DNA of 64,000 nt from positions 244,459 through 308,458 of the forward strand of contig NZ_VIRM01000002.1 of NCBI RefSeq assembly GCF_006874475.1, in the 5' to 3' direction. The translations under genes and the position numbers were made by a program. Below, in pieces: positions 9,935 through 19,093 of the stretch. The notes below the pieces were generated by a model. It was not told where the DNA came from. It worked only from the letters and a program-made list of their open reading frames with translations, and did no database searches. Every line of letters begins with the position of its first letter. Positions within the stretch are counted from its first letter, which is position 1. This DNA is from Microbispora hainanensis. Its GTDB lineage: Bacteria; Actinomycetota; Actinomycetes; Streptosporangiales; Streptosporangiaceae.

Positions 9935-10207
9935 ATGAGTAACAGCTTGCTCGGCGGCGACCCCGCGGAGATGCAGAGCATGGCCGCGCAGTTCAGCCAG
10001 CAGGCGGACCAGGTTCGCACCACGATGGCCAACCTCGACCGCGAGGCGGCCAAGGTCGGCACCGCCTGGACCGGCCCCGGCGCGCAGCGCTTCCACGACG
10101 CCTGGCAGAGCTACCGGGCGGCGTTCCAGCGCATGGCGGAAGAGCTCAACGAAGCCTCCCGGGTCATCACGACCTACCGCGGCAACATCGAGTCCGCGAC
10201 TCGCTGA
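9935..10207 (+). CDS. WXG100 family T7SS substrate (ESAT-6-like)
   Basis: 90 residues, the family's usual size, predicted helix-turn-helix hairpin with W45-T-G47 at the turn. WXG100 proteins form helical dimers and leave the cell through the T7SS. Only one copy is present, so a homodimer or an unlinked partner is likely. The C-terminal YRGNIE resembles but does not exactly match the YxxxD/E secretion signal. The ATG follows AAGGAG at good spacing. A strong hairpin just downstream should end the transcript. Confidence 0.92.
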   Translation: MSNSLLGGDPAEMQSMAAQFSQQADQVRTTMANLDREAAKVGTAWTGPGAQRFHDAWQSYRAAFQRMAEELNEASRVITTYRGNIESATR

Positions 10208-10222
10208 CCACCGCAGACCGCC

Positions 10223-10268
10223 GGCCGCCGGACCGCCGTGGAACCCCGCGGTGGTCCGGCGGCCTTCT
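10223..10268 (+). terminator. Rho-independent-like hairpin after the WXG100 gene
   Basis: Arms 10223-10238 and 10249-10264 form a 16-bp GC-rich stem with one G-U pair and a 10-nt loop, followed by TTCT. It lies between the convergent WXG100 and acetyltransferase genes. Confidence 0.7.
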
Positions 10269-10315
10269 CATGCGTCCGGCGGCTCATGCGTCCGGCGGCT
10301 CATGCGTCCGGCGGC
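10268..10315. repeat. Three perfect 16-bp tandem repeats at the acetyltransferase 3' end
   Basis: Three identical copies of tcatgcgtccggcggc. Read on the minus strand each copy contains TGA; the copy at 10300-10315 supplies the acetyltransferase stop, and the other two lie just beyond it. A recent local duplication is the simplest explanation. Confidence 0.95.
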
Positions 10316-10920
10316 TCGGTCGATCGGCCGAGATAGGTGACGGGGCCGGGGTCGGGCACCGGGATCTCGTGGAAGCCCAGCCGGTCGTAGAAGGCGCGGG
10401 CGCGGGTGTTGACGGTGAGCATGCTCAGGTGCACGGCGGGCACGCCCTTCGCCGCGAGGGCGTGCAGGAAGGCCGTCATCAGGGCGCGGCCGTGCCCGGC
10501 GCGCTGGTGGCCGGGGAGCAGGTCGATGTGCAGGTGGGCGGGATAGCCGGCCAGCTCGGGGAGCACCATCCGCTCGGGGTCGTGCATCAGGGCGATCATC
10601 TCCTCCGTGGGCGAGGCCGGCGGGCGCCGCGGCGCGGGATAGCGGCCGGCCAGCATCGGCAGCCACTCGTCGCGGTACGCCTTGACGAAGGCGGGGGTGT
10701 CGGCGGTGCCGACGATGTAGCCGACGGCCCGTTCGCCGTCGTCCGCGACGAAGGCCAGGTCCGGCTCCAGCCGGACGTACGGCGCGGCGAAGATGCTCGG
10801 CATCAGGTCGAGGTCGGGGTAAAGGTGGCGGGAGTCCTCGCCCGCGTCGGCGGTGCGGACGCAGATGTCATAGAGAGCGTCCCTGTCGGTGTCCTGGTAG
10901 GGCCTGATGCGCACGGTCAT
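10300..10920 (-). CDS. GNAT family N-acetyltransferase
   Basis: 206 residues, cytoplasmic, acetyl-CoA-dependent acyl transfer to an unknown acceptor. The acetyl-CoA-binding motif Q-R-A-G-H-G-R-A-L (Q/RxxGxG/A) lies in the middle, and the family's typical ending 'ARAFYDRLGFHEI' follows. It is read in the same direction as eccC, about 75 bp downstream of it, so it may be cotranscribed. The same frame stays open far upstream inside eccC, but homology begins at the ATG (MTVRIRPYQDTD). Whether it acts on a T7SS product is unknown. Confidence 0.85.
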   Translation of the reverse strand: MTVRIRPYQDTDRDALYDICVRTADAGEDSRHLYPDLDLMPSIFAAPYVRLEPDLAFVADDGERAVGYIVGTADTPAFVKAYRDEWLPMLAGRYPAPRRPPASPTEEMIALMHDPERMVLPELAGYPAHLHIDLLPGHQRAGHGRALMTAFLHALAAKGVPAVHLSMLTVNTRARAFYDRLGFHEIPVPDPGPVTYLGRSTEPPDA

Positions 10921-10994
10921 GCGGAGCAGGCTGGCAGGGTGGGAGCGCTCCCAACAAGCCTCGCGGGGAAAGTACGAGAGTCGCGGGGGAGAGT

Positions 10995-13900
10995 TCAGTC
11001 CGGCACCGCGGCCTGGATCGGGGTCGCGACGCCCGAGACGACCAGCAGGCCCCGCCCGGGAGGCCCGCCGACGGCGCCGCGCGGCAGCCGTACGGCGAAC
11101 AGGTCGCCGTCGGCGGGGCTCTGCACGTTGAGCAGCAGGCCGGTCCTGCCCTTGCGGGCCTCGGCAGCGAACCCCCGGTAGGCCGTCGCCAGGTCGCCGG
11201 TCGCCCCCGCGACGAGCAGGCCGTGCTCGCCGTCCCGGCCGGTGCGCAGCATCTCGTCCAGGGCCAGGCCGAGCGGGGAGTCGGGGGAGATGAGCTCCGC
11301 GTCGTCCACGGCCACCACGTAGCGCTCGTGCCCGGCGACCAGGGCGAGCGGGTCGAGCGCCCCCGGCAGGCCGCCGAAGTCGTCCGCGCCGCCTCCGGTC
11401 ACGCTCCTGGCGTTGCCGTCCAGCACGGCCAGCACCCCCGGCGTCCCGGCGAGGTCGCGCAGCGGGCTGCGGCGCGGGGTCACGACGAGCACCGGAGTTC
11501 CCCGGTCGAGGAGCGAGCGCGCCGCCGTGACCAGCGCGGACGACCGTCCCGAGCGCGGCGGCCCGGCGATCACGGCGGCCGGTCCCTGGCCCTGCAGGTC
11601 CACGCCCATCGGGACGAGGGCGTCGCCGCCCGCGCCGAGCAGCGCCCACAGGGCCGACGGCGGCTCGTGCGCCGGCGCCAGGTCGAGCGCCTGGCTCGCG
11701 GTGATCCGCATGGGCAGCGCGTCCACCCGCAGCGGCGGCTCCGACGGCCAGGCCCACTTTCCGGGGGTGTCCGAGCCGCCGAACCGCGCCGCCGCCGTAC
11801 GGGCGAGCTCCTGCACGACGGCCACCTGCGCGGGGCCGGAGGGGTCGTCGCACAGCAGCGCGATCTGGCTCTCCACCAGGCCGTGCTCGCCGACGGCCAG
11901 GGCCCGGCCCGGGGGCATGGCGCTCGGCAGGTCGCGCACCGGCAGCCCGGCGAGCCCATAGTCGGCGGGGTCGGCGAGCCGCAGCACGAGCCGGTCCTCG
12001 AAGACGGTGGAGATCTGCCCGAGCAGGCCCGACCGGTCGGCGGTGACGACGGCCCGCAGCCCCACGGCCGGGCCCTCCCGCAGCAGCTGCAGCAGGGCGT
12101 CGACCAGCCGTCCGTAGTCGTAGTTCTCGAACGCGGCGACGTACCCCTCCCAGCGGTCCACGAGCAGCACCAGCCAGGGCAGCGCGCCCACGCCCGAACG
12201 GTCGCGGGCGGCCCGGGACCCGGCGGCCCGGGACCTGGCGGCCTGGGACCTGGCGGCCTGGGACCTGGCGGCGGAGCGCGCCTCGGCCAGCGAGGCGTAG
12301 CCGGCCTCGGCCAGCAGCTGCTGGCGGCGTCCGACCTCCGCGCGCAGGCGGGTCAGCAGGCGCTCCACCCGGTCGAGCTGGTCGCGGGTGACGACCGCCC
12401 CGCAGTGCGGCAGCGCGACCAGCGGCAGCAGCGCGCCCGACCCGCAGTCGACGGCGTGGACGTGCACGTCCTCGGGGGAGGCGCCGGCCGCGATCGAGCC
12501 CGCGATGGTCCGCAGCGCGCTCGACCGTCCGCTGCGCGCGCCGCCCGCGATCAGCAGGTGGCCGCCGTGCCGCATGTCCAGCGTGAGCGGGCGGCGGCCC
12601 TGCTCCCACGGCAGGTCGGTCATGCCGAACGGCAGCGGCGGCACCTCCTCGGCCCCCGGCCGGTACGGCACGGCCCCCGCGAGCAGGCCGCCGGAGGAGC
12701 CCCCGGCCCCGACGTCGAGGACGACCTGGTCGGCCAGCGGCGGCAGCCACGGGCTCGGCTGCCGGGGCAGCTCGCTCCCGGCCTCGCGCAGCGCGCCGAC
12801 GAGCAGGGCCAGGTCGGTGCCGCTCGCCGCCTGGGTGGCGGGCGGGGCGGGCAGCGGGTGGCCGAGCGCCTGCCAGGGCAGGTCGAGCACCCGCAGATCG
12901 TCCCCCGCGTCGGCCGCCCCCGCACCGCGCGGATGCGGGGTGCGGCCGCCGATCCTGGCCGTCTGCACCGCCACGGGGGCTCCGGAGCCCGCCCGCACAT
13001 AGCAGCGGCCGGGCGTCGTCCGCGAGATGTGGGCGGCGTCGGGCACGTCGATGACGTCGGCGGACTCGGCGGCGTCGGTGACCCGCAGCGCGATCCTGAG
13101 CGAGGTGTTGGCCTGGATGTCGGCGGTCACCACGCCGCCGGGCCGCTGGGTGGCGAGGATCAGGTGGATGCCGAGCGAGCGGCCCCTGCGCGCGATGTCG
13201 ACCAGTCCCTCGACGAAGTCGGGCAGCTCCGCGACCAGGGCGGCGAACTCGTCGATGATCAGCACGAGCCGGGGCAGCGGCGGCAGGTCCCTCCTGCTTC
13301 CCGCGGTCTCCGGCACCGGGGCGGCGAAGATGCCGCCGCCGCGTGCCCGCCGCACGCCGCCCGCGCCGAGCACCCAGGTGGCGCCCCGCGCCCGCTGATA
13401 GTCCTCGATGTCCTTGGCCCCCGCGTCCAGCAGCAGCCGTTCCCTGCGCCGGATCTCGGCGGCCAGCGACGACAGGGCCCGCTGGGTGAGGTGGCCGTCG
13501 AGGTCGCTCACCATGCCGACCGTGTGCGGGAGCCGTACGCACTCCTTGAAGGCCGCGCCGCCCTTGTAGTCGATGAGCACGAACGTCATCTCGTCGGGCC
13601 GGTTGGCCACCGCGAGCGAGCAGATCAGCGTCTGGAGCAGCTCCGACTTGCCCGCGCCGGTCGTGCCCGCGACCAGGGCGTGCGGCCCGTCCCTGCTCAG
13701 GTCGACCTCGAACGGGCCCTCCGGTCCCACACCGATCAGGGCCCGGGTCGTACGGCCCTGCCGCTCGGCGAGCGCGGCGGGGTCGAGCGACACCTCCAGC
13801 AGATCGAGCAGGCGGACCGCGTCGGGGAGGGCGGCCGAGGGGTCGTCGCGGCTCACGTCGCGCAGCGGGGCCAGCGCGCGGGCCAGGCGTTCGGCCCAGG

Positions 13901-15815
13901 ACGGCGAGACCAGGTCGGCGCGGATGCCGGTGATCGGGTCGAGCCCGCCGCCGTGGAGGCGCACCCCGCCCCCGCGGTCGCAGGACACGACCGTGGCGCA
14001 CTCCTCGGGCAGCAGCCGCTCGTCATCGTCGATGGCGATCGTGTAGACCCCGGCGCGCGGGCCCTGCCGCAGCACCTGCGGCATGCCGGGCAGGCCGCGC
14101 AGCACCTGCGCGCCGTCGAGCACGACGAGCACGTCGAACGGCCGCTCGTCGTAGGTCGCGAACGCGGGCTCGGCGGGCCGGTTGCCGCTCGCGCGACCCA
14201 GGTCGTCCCAGCCGGCGGGGCCGCCGGACAGGCGGGCGCCGCGCGGCACCCCCGGGTAGGGCCCCGAGCCGTTCTCGGCGTCGAGCCGTTCGGTCACCAG
14301 GGCGGCGAGCTCGGCGACCCGGCGGGCGGCGGCCTCGGGGTCGGCGCCGACGAGCGCGGCGCAGTCGGACGACAGCGCGCCGCCGCGGGCGGCGGCGTCG
14401 GGCGCGCAGTGCGGCAGCCAGCGCACCCAGCCCCACTGCCCGGCGCCGTCGGCGTTGGCCGACAGCACCACGATGGCCAGGTCGCGCGGGCTGTGCAGGG
14501 CGGCGGCCTGGCCGACGAGCCAGCGGGCGCAGCCGAGCGCCACGTCTCTTGGGCCGGTGAGCCCGGCCACGCCGAGCCGCCGCATGACCAGCGCGACGGG
14601 GACGTCGTGGCAGGTGGGCGGCTCCCGGCGGGGCGCGTCCTGGGGCGTGCCGCTCTCGGGCTCGAACTCCAGGTCGGCGGGCAGGTCGGCCAGCCCCAGG
14701 CGCAGCCGCAGCGCGTCGGGGTCGTGCACGCGGCGCTCCCACAGCCGGCGGCGCGGGCCGGTCGCGGTGAGCAGCACCTCGGCCGGGTCGGGGGCGCCGC
14801 CGCGCCTGGCCTCCTCGTCCTGCCGCACCGCGCGGGCCACCTCCTCCTCGAAGGCGGCCATCCGCTCGCGGTAGGCCTTGACCGCCCGGCGGTGCTTCTT
14901 CCTGCCGTGCCTGCGATCGCTCACCCATTGGCCGATCATGATCAGCGGCGTCATGAACGCGATCAGCAGGTAGTACCACGTGCCGGTGACGACGGCCATG
15001 ACCACGCCGAGCACGGCGGGCAGCAGCGCGGCCAGCAACTGCAGCCGCATGCCCTCGCCCCGCTTGGGCTCGGCGGGCACGGTGAAGCGCCGCTGCCGCT
15101 CCGGCCGCTGGAGGCGCGGAGGGCGGTTGTAGGCGAGCCCGCCGTCCGGCAGCGCGTCGAGGTGGGCGTCCGGCGGCACGACCGGCCCCAGGGCGAACAC
15201 CGAGCCGCCACAGGCGAGCATGCCCCCCGGCGGCCACGCCACCGCCTCCGTGAGCGGCTCACCCTCAAGCCGGGCCACTGGGTCGCCCCCGGAGACGGCG
15301 GGCTCCACCGTGGCATCGACAGTGGCCGTTCCCGGGGCCAGCCGCACCACCAGCGCGACCGGCGGCATCCTCGGGTCGGGCACGGAGATCGCGCAGGCGG
15401 GGTCGGCGCCGATCGTGTGGGCGCCGAGGCCGATCCGGTGAACGACCCCCGCCCCGGGGCCGCCCACGACGCGCAGCTCCGCCGGCCCGCCGGGCTCCTC
15501 GGTCACCGTCGCCACCGCGGCGTGGCCGTCCAGGGCCACCACGTCGCCATCCCTGAGCAGGCCGAAGACGGGCGCGTCCGGGCCGACGGGCCGGCCGTCG
15601 ACCCACAGCCTCACCTCGCCGGACGGCCGGGCCTGCCGGTCCCCCCGGTCCAGGTCGTACGGCGCGCGGGCGTGCGGAAGCCGTACGACGTTGGCCGGGC
15701 GGGCGGCCCCGCCGTCGAGCGCGGTGGCGAGGGCGGCGACCGTGGCGCTCTCGTCGCCCTCGACCAGCACGTCGCGGCGGCCGTCCTCGCCGACCACGGT
15801 GAGCGTTATCCGCAT
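10995..15815 (-). CDS. eccC: Type VII secretion ATPase, FtsK/SpoIIIE family, EccC/EssC-type with FHA domain
   Basis: 1,606 residues, the motor of the T7SS. The N-terminal ~190 residues look like ubiquitin/FHA-type domains as in EssC, followed by two membrane helices at about 255-295 and three FtsK/SpoIIIE ATPase modules. The first P-loop (near residue 713) is canonical, GTTGAGKS, with Walker B 'LVLIIDEF' and 'ATQRPGG'. The second (near 1085) and third (near 1412) read GGARSGRS and GPPRSGRS, with Arg in place of the P-loop Lys, so probably only ATPase 1 hydrolyses efficiently. A 15-bp repeat inside encodes an Ala/Arg linker. The start is ATG. Confidence 0.93.
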   Translation of the reverse strand: MRITLTVVGEDGRRDVLVEGDESATVAALATALDGGAARPANVVRLPHARAPYDLDRGDRQARPSGEVRLWVDGRPVGPDAPVFGLLRDGDVVALDGHAAVATVTEEPGGPAELRVVGGPGAGVVHRIGLGAHTIGADPACAISVPDPRMPPVALVVRLAPGTATVDATVEPAVSGGDPVARLEGEPLTEAVAWPPGGMLACGGSVFALGPVVPPDAHLDALPDGGLAYNRPPRLQRPERQRRFTVPAEPKRGEGMRLQLLAALLPAVLGVVMAVVTGTWYYLLIAFMTPLIMIGQWVSDRRHGRKKHRRAVKAYRERMAAFEEEVARAVRQDEEARRGGAPDPAEVLLTATGPRRRLWERRVHDPDALRLRLGLADLPADLEFEPESGTPQDAPRREPPTCHDVPVALVMRRLGVAGLTGPRDVALGCARWLVGQAAALHSPRDLAIVVLSANADGAGQWGWVRWLPHCAPDAAARGGALSSDCAALVGADPEAAARRVAELAALVTERLDAENGSGPYPGVPRGARLSGGPAGWDDLGRASGNRPAEPAFATYDERPFDVLVVLDGAQVLRGLPGMPQVLRQGPRAGVYTIAIDDDERLLPEECATVVSCDRGGGVRLHGGGLDPITGIRADLVSPSWAERLARALAPLRDVSRDDPSAALPDAVRLLDLLEVSLDPAALAERQGRTTRALIGVGPEGPFEVDLSRDGPHALVAGTTGAGKSELLQTLICSLAVANRPDEMTFVLIDYKGGAAFKECVRLPHTVGMVSDLDGHLTQRALSSLAAEIRRRERLLLDAGAKDIEDYQRARGATWVLGAGGVRRARGGGIFAAPVPETAGSRRDLPPLPRLVLIIDEFAALVAELPDFVEGLVDIARRGRSLGIHLILATQRPGGVVTADIQANTSLRIALRVTDAAESADVIDVPDAAHISRTTPGRCYVRAGSGAPVAVQTARIGGRTPHPRGAGAADAGDDLRVLDLPWQALGHPLPAPPATQAASGTDLALLVGALREAGSELPRQPSPWLPPLADQVVLDVGAGGSSGGLLAGAVPYRPGAEEVPPLPFGMTDLPWEQGRRPLTLDMRHGGHLLIAGGARSGRSSALRTIAGSIAAGASPEDVHVHAVDCGSGALLPLVALPHCGAVVTRDQLDRVERLLTRLRAEVGRRQQLLAEAGYASLAEARSAARSQAARSQAARSRAAGSRAARDRSGVGALPWLVLLVDRWEGYVAAFENYDYGRLVDALLQLLREGPAVGLRAVVTADRSGLLGQISTVFEDRLVLRLADPADYGLAGLPVRDLPSAMPPGRALAVGEHGLVESQIALLCDDPSGPAQVAVVQELARTAAARFGGSDTPGKWAWPSEPPLRVDALPMRITASQALDLAPAHEPPSALWALLGAGGDALVPMGVDLQGQGPAAVIAGPPRSGRSSALVTAARSLLDRGTPVLVVTPRRSPLRDLAGTPGVLAVLDGNARSVTGGGADDFGGLPGALDPLALVAGHERYVVAVDDAELISPDSPLGLALDEMLRTGRDGEHGLLVAGATGDLATAYRGFAAEARKGRTGLLLNVQSPADGDLFAVRLPRGAVGGPPGRGLLVVSGVATPIQAAVPD
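12208..12267. repeat. 15-bp tandem repeat inside eccC
   Basis: Four near-identical 15-bp units (gcggcctgggacctg type) encode an Ala-Ala-Arg-Ser-Gln-like linker in the second ATPase module. In-frame length variation would be tolerated. Confidence 0.85.
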
Positions 15816-16291
15816 GCGCGAACTCCCAGAAGGCGGTTGTGCGGCGGCCTCGCGGAAAGCGTTTCATCCCGGGGCGTCCCCGTGAAGATCTCCTGGCGCG
15901 CGGGCGGCGCGGCCCGCGGGGCCACGGTAGCCGTGTCACCTCCGCTCATCCGGGCGTTTCCCCGGAATGGGTAAAGGCGCCTGTCATCGCGCCCCTCCGG
16001 TCGCTTTGTGCGGCGGTACGAAGAGTGTGAATGGTGTGACAGATGGGAAACAAGTGCAAACGTACTATCACGAAATATCGGGCCAGTAAAGCCGTGTGTC
16101 GATATGGCGATAGATCCACTCCCGTTGACAGGCGTATTCCTAACGGATAAGCATGGGTCGCCGCATCCGGCCACTTATGGCGGCGCAAGCTGGCCATAAT
16201 GGAGTGAATTAGCAACAAACGGCAAGACCATAAACACATTCGTGCGGCCCGAAAACAGAAGGGCGCCCTCATCCCTGGGAGTCCCCCACCC
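15816..16291. other. Promoter region between eccC and the Tad operon
   Basis: 476 bp with no convincing gene, separating divergent eccC and the pilus operon. The half next to the pilus operon (about 16020-16260) is much richer in A+T than its surroundings. Candidate promoter pieces are TTGACA at 16125-16130 with a poor TAAGCA 17 bp on, and CATAAT at 16195-16200 (5/6 to consensus) without a clear -35. Both point toward the pilus genes. Confidence 0.5.
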
Positions 16292-16975
16292 ATGAGGATC
16301 AGCGAGAAGACGTCGCAGGACGGCCGGGCACCCGCACGGCCGGGCCTGTCCGGGCCGGCCGCGCGCAGGCTGCCCGTCCCGCCGAGGGAGCGCAAGCCCG
16401 CGCTCGCCGCGCTCGCCGTCCTCCTCATCCTGGGCGGCGCGCTCGCCACCACGCTGCTGGTCATGCGCAGCGGCGACCGCGTCTCGGCCGTGCAGATCAC
16501 CCAGCAGGTGGGGGCCGGGCAGCTCATCCCGCTGTCCGCGATGCAGGAGGTGCAGATCGCCGACACCGGGGTCCAATACGTCCCCTGGCGGTTCAGGGAC
16601 CAGGTGGCCAAGACGTACGCCCGGGTGACGCTGCTGCCGGGCACGCTGCTCACCGAGCCGATGACCGCCAGGACGACCGACCAGGTCGGGCCGGGCAAGG
16701 CGAAGGTGGGCCTGTCGCTCAAGGCCGGCCAGATGCCCGCCGACCTCAAGTGGAGCGACATCGTCCAGGTGATCTACGTGCCGTCGGCCGGCAAGGGGTC
16801 GGGCACCGCCCAGCAGAAGGTGCTGGCGACCGCCGCCCGCGTCGAGAGCATGTCCACCGGACGGTCCGGGGGCGGGCTGGTCACGATCGTCGTCGACACG
16901 TCGATCGCGCCCACTATCGCTCAGTACGCCTCCAGCGGGGAGATCGCCATCGTCACGCTCCCGGGGGTCAAGTGA
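16292..16975 (+). CDS. CpaB/RcpC-like SAF-domain protein of a Tad pilus
   Basis: 227 residues. A basic, proline-rich cytoplasmic N-terminus precedes one membrane helix at about 37-57 and a SAF domain (about 63-125). The layout matches CpaB/RcpC proteins of Tad pili. First gene of a long operon: its stop is one base before the next GTG. GGGAG precedes the ATG. In organisms without an outer membrane the role may be assembly scaffolding or cell-wall contact. Confidence 0.82.
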   Translation: MRISEKTSQDGRAPARPGLSGPAARRLPVPPRERKPALAALAVLLILGGALATTLLVMRSGDRVSAVQITQQVGAGQLIPLSAMQEVQIADTGVQYVPWRFRDQVAKTYARVTLLPGTLLTEPMTARTTDQVGPGKAKVGLSLKAGQMPADLKWSDIVQVIYVPSAGKGSGTAQQKVLATAARVESMSTGRSGGGLVTIVVDTSIAPTIAQYASSGEIAIVTLPGVK

Positions 16976-16976
16976 C

Positions 16977-17777
16977 GTGGCGCTGATCGTGCTCGCCGCC
17001 GACAAGGGGGCGCCCGGCGTGACCACCGCGGCGACCGCCCTCGGCGCCGTGTGGCCCCGGGCGGTGCTGCTGGCCGAGTGCGACCCCTCCGGCGGCGACC
17101 TCGCCTACCGCCTGCCGGCCGACGACGGGAGTGTGCTGAACCCCGGGCGCGGCCTGCTCAGCCTCGGCGCGGTCGCACGGCGCGGGCTCCACGCCGAGCT
17201 GATCTACGAGCACACGCAGCGGCTCGTCGGCGGCCTCGACGTGCTGGCCGGCCTGACCAACGGCGAGCAGGCGGCCGGCCTCACCTGGCTGTGGGGCCCG
17301 CTCGGCCGGGCGTTCGCCGCCCTGCCGCAGGCCGACGTGCTCGCCGACTGCGGCAGGCTCGGGCTGCACCCCCAGATCGGCGACCTGGTGGCCGAGGCCG
17401 ACCAGGTGGTGCTGTTCACCAGGGCCAGCCTCGACCACGTCGCCCACCTGCGCGAACGGCTGTCGCTGATCGGGCGCAAGGTCGGGATCGTGGTCATCGC
17501 CGACCCCCGGTCATACCGGTCGTCGCTTGAGGAGATCCGCCGCATCGTCTCCGGATGGGACGTCGCCTTCGTCGGCGGTCTCGCCTACGACCCGAAGGGC
17601 GCCGAACTGCTGCGCGGCCGGTGGGGCGGGCGGCTCGACCGCAGCCTCCTCATCCGTACGGCCAGGGAGCTGGCCACGCGCCTGGCCGCACAGCTCGCCG
17701 AGGGCGGCGAGGGTGGCGAGACGGCGGCGCCGCCCGCCGCCGGGCGGGCGAAGAGGCGGCCGGAGGTGCGGTCGTGA
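16977..17777 (+). CDS. TadZ/CpaE-like ParA/MinD family protein
   Basis: 266 residues, starting at GTG one base after the preceding stop. It has a ParA/MinD-like fold: the N-terminus corresponds to the deviant Walker A region but reads K-G-A-P-G-V-T-T, so the second P-loop Lys is Val; 'AECDPSGGDLAYR' resembles the A' motif. In Tad systems this protein localises the pilus machine. Loss of the Lys suggests weak or no ATP hydrolysis, as in several TadZ proteins. A low-complexity basic tail ends the protein, and the stop overlaps the next start (GTGA). Confidence 0.78.
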   Translation: MALIVLAADKGAPGVTTAATALGAVWPRAVLLAECDPSGGDLAYRLPADDGSVLNPGRGLLSLGAVARRGLHAELIYEHTQRLVGGLDVLAGLTNGEQAAGLTWLWGPLGRAFAALPQADVLADCGRLGLHPQIGDLVAEADQVVLFTRASLDHVAHLRERLSLIGRKVGIVVIADPRSYRSSLEEIRRIVSGWDVAFVGGLAYDPKGAELLRGRWGGRLDRSLLIRTARELATRLAAQLAEGGEGGETAAPPAAGRAKRRPEVRS

Positions 17778-19093
17778 ACTCCCAGCGGCGGCCGGTCGAC
17801 CACAGCCTGGTCAAGCGCTTCCGGCAGGAGGTCGGCGACCGGCTGGCGCACCAGCGGCGGCTCGACCAGGCGAGCGGCGTGCCGCCGATGTCGGGGGAGG
17901 ACGAGCGGCAGTTCGCCCGGGCGCTGATCGCGCAGGTGCTTGAGGAGCACGCGCGCAGCGAGATCGGCGTCGGGCGCACCCCGCCCACCGCCGAGGAGGA
18001 GGAGGCGCTGGCGGCCGGCATCCACGCCGCGCTGTTCGGCGTGGGCCGCCTTCAGCCGCTGCTCGACGATCCCGACGTCGAGAACATCGACATCAACGGC
18101 TGCGACCGGGTCTTCGTCGGCTACGCCGACGGCCAGGAGATCATGCACGACCCCGTCGCGGACTCCGACGAGGAGCTCATCGAGCTGATCCAGATCCTCG
18201 CGGCCTACTCGGGCCTGTCGTCGCGGCCGTTCGACACCGCCAACCCGCAGCTCGACCTGCGCCTGCCGGACGGCTCCCGGCTGTCGGCCGTCATGGACGT
18301 CACCGTACGGCCGGCCCTGTCGATCCGCCGCGCCCGCCTCGGCAAGGTGTTCCTCAGCGACCTCGTCGGGAACGGCACGCTCACCCCCGAGCTCGGCCGC
18401 TTCCTCACCGCCGCCGTGGCCGCGCGGAAGAACATCATGATCGCGGGGTCCACGAACGCCGGGAAGACCACTCTGCTGCGGGCGCTGGCCAACGAGATCC
18501 CGCCACACGAGCGGCTGATCACGGTGGAGCGGGCGCTGGAGCTCGGGCTCGACCAGTTCCCCGAGCTGCACCCCAACGCGGTGGCCTTCGAGCACCGCCT
18601 GCCCAACGCCGAGGGGCAGGGCGAGATCACCATGGCCGAGCTGGTGCGGCGGTCGCTGCGCATGAACCCCTCGCGGGTGATCGTCGGCGAGGTGCTCGGC
18701 GACGAGATCGTCACGATGCTCAACGCGATGACCCAGGGCAACGACGGGTCGCTGTCGACGATCCACGCCAACTCCAGCATGGAGGTGTTCAACCGCATCG
18801 CGACCTACGCCCTGCAGGCCGAGGAGCGGCTGCCGATCGAGGCCACCCACATGCTCATCGCCGGGGCCATCGACTTCGTGGTCTTCATCGAGAAGCGCAA
18901 CGACTACCACCGGGGCGGCACCCTGCGGCGCTACGCGTCCAGCGTGCGGGAGGTCACCGGCTGCGACGGGCGCGTGCTGTCGTCGGAGGTGTTCGCCATG
19001 GCGGGCGACTACCTGGTGCCGCACGCCCCGATCTCCTGCGCCGACGAGCTGGCCGCCCACGGATACGACCCGGCGCGGGGAGCATGGCGATGA
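17774..19093 (+). CDS. tadA: Tad pilus secretion ATPase TadA/CpaF
   Basis: 439 residues, cytoplasmic hexameric ATPase that powers Flp pilus assembly. The GTG start sits in a GTGA overlap with the upstream stop; the frame is open further upstream but homology starts here. Walker A GSTNAGKTT is near residue 225, the Asp box and Walker B (NPSRVIVGEVLGDE) follow, then the His box STIHANS. The N-terminal domain carries the family's 'DVENIDINGCDRVF' and 'LDLRLPDGSRL' segments. All expected motifs are intact. Confidence 0.95.
   Translation: MNSQRRPVDHSLVKRFRQEVGDRLAHQRRLDQASGVPPMSGEDERQFARALIAQVLEEHARSEIGVGRTPPTAEEEEALAAGIHAALFGVGRLQPLLDDPDVENIDINGCDRVFVGYADGQEIMHDPVADSDEELIELIQILAAYSGLSSRPFDTANPQLDLRLPDGSRLSAVMDVTVRPALSIRRARLGKVFLSDLVGNGTLTPELGRFLTAAVAARKNIMIAGSTNAGKTTLLRALANEIPPHERLITVERALELGLDQFPELHPNAVAFEHRLPNAEGQGEITMAELVRRSLRMNPSRVIVGEVLGDEIVTMLNAMTQGNDGSLSTIHANSSMEVFNRIATYALQAEERLPIEATHMLIAGAIDFVVFIEKRNDYHRGGTLRRYASSVREVTGCDGRVLSSEVFAMAGDYLVPHAPISCADELAAHGYDPARGAWR

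Noticed and set aside
10921..14001. Upstream extension of the acetyltransferase frame
   Set aside because: The open frame runs back through eccC in another phase, but similarity to GNAT begins only at the ATG at 10920.
11223..15974. A 1,583-codon open frame on the plus strand opposite eccC
   Set aside because: Composition is Arg/Gly/Pro/His-rich with no motif; it is the antisense shadow of a GC-rich gene with intact FtsK motifs.
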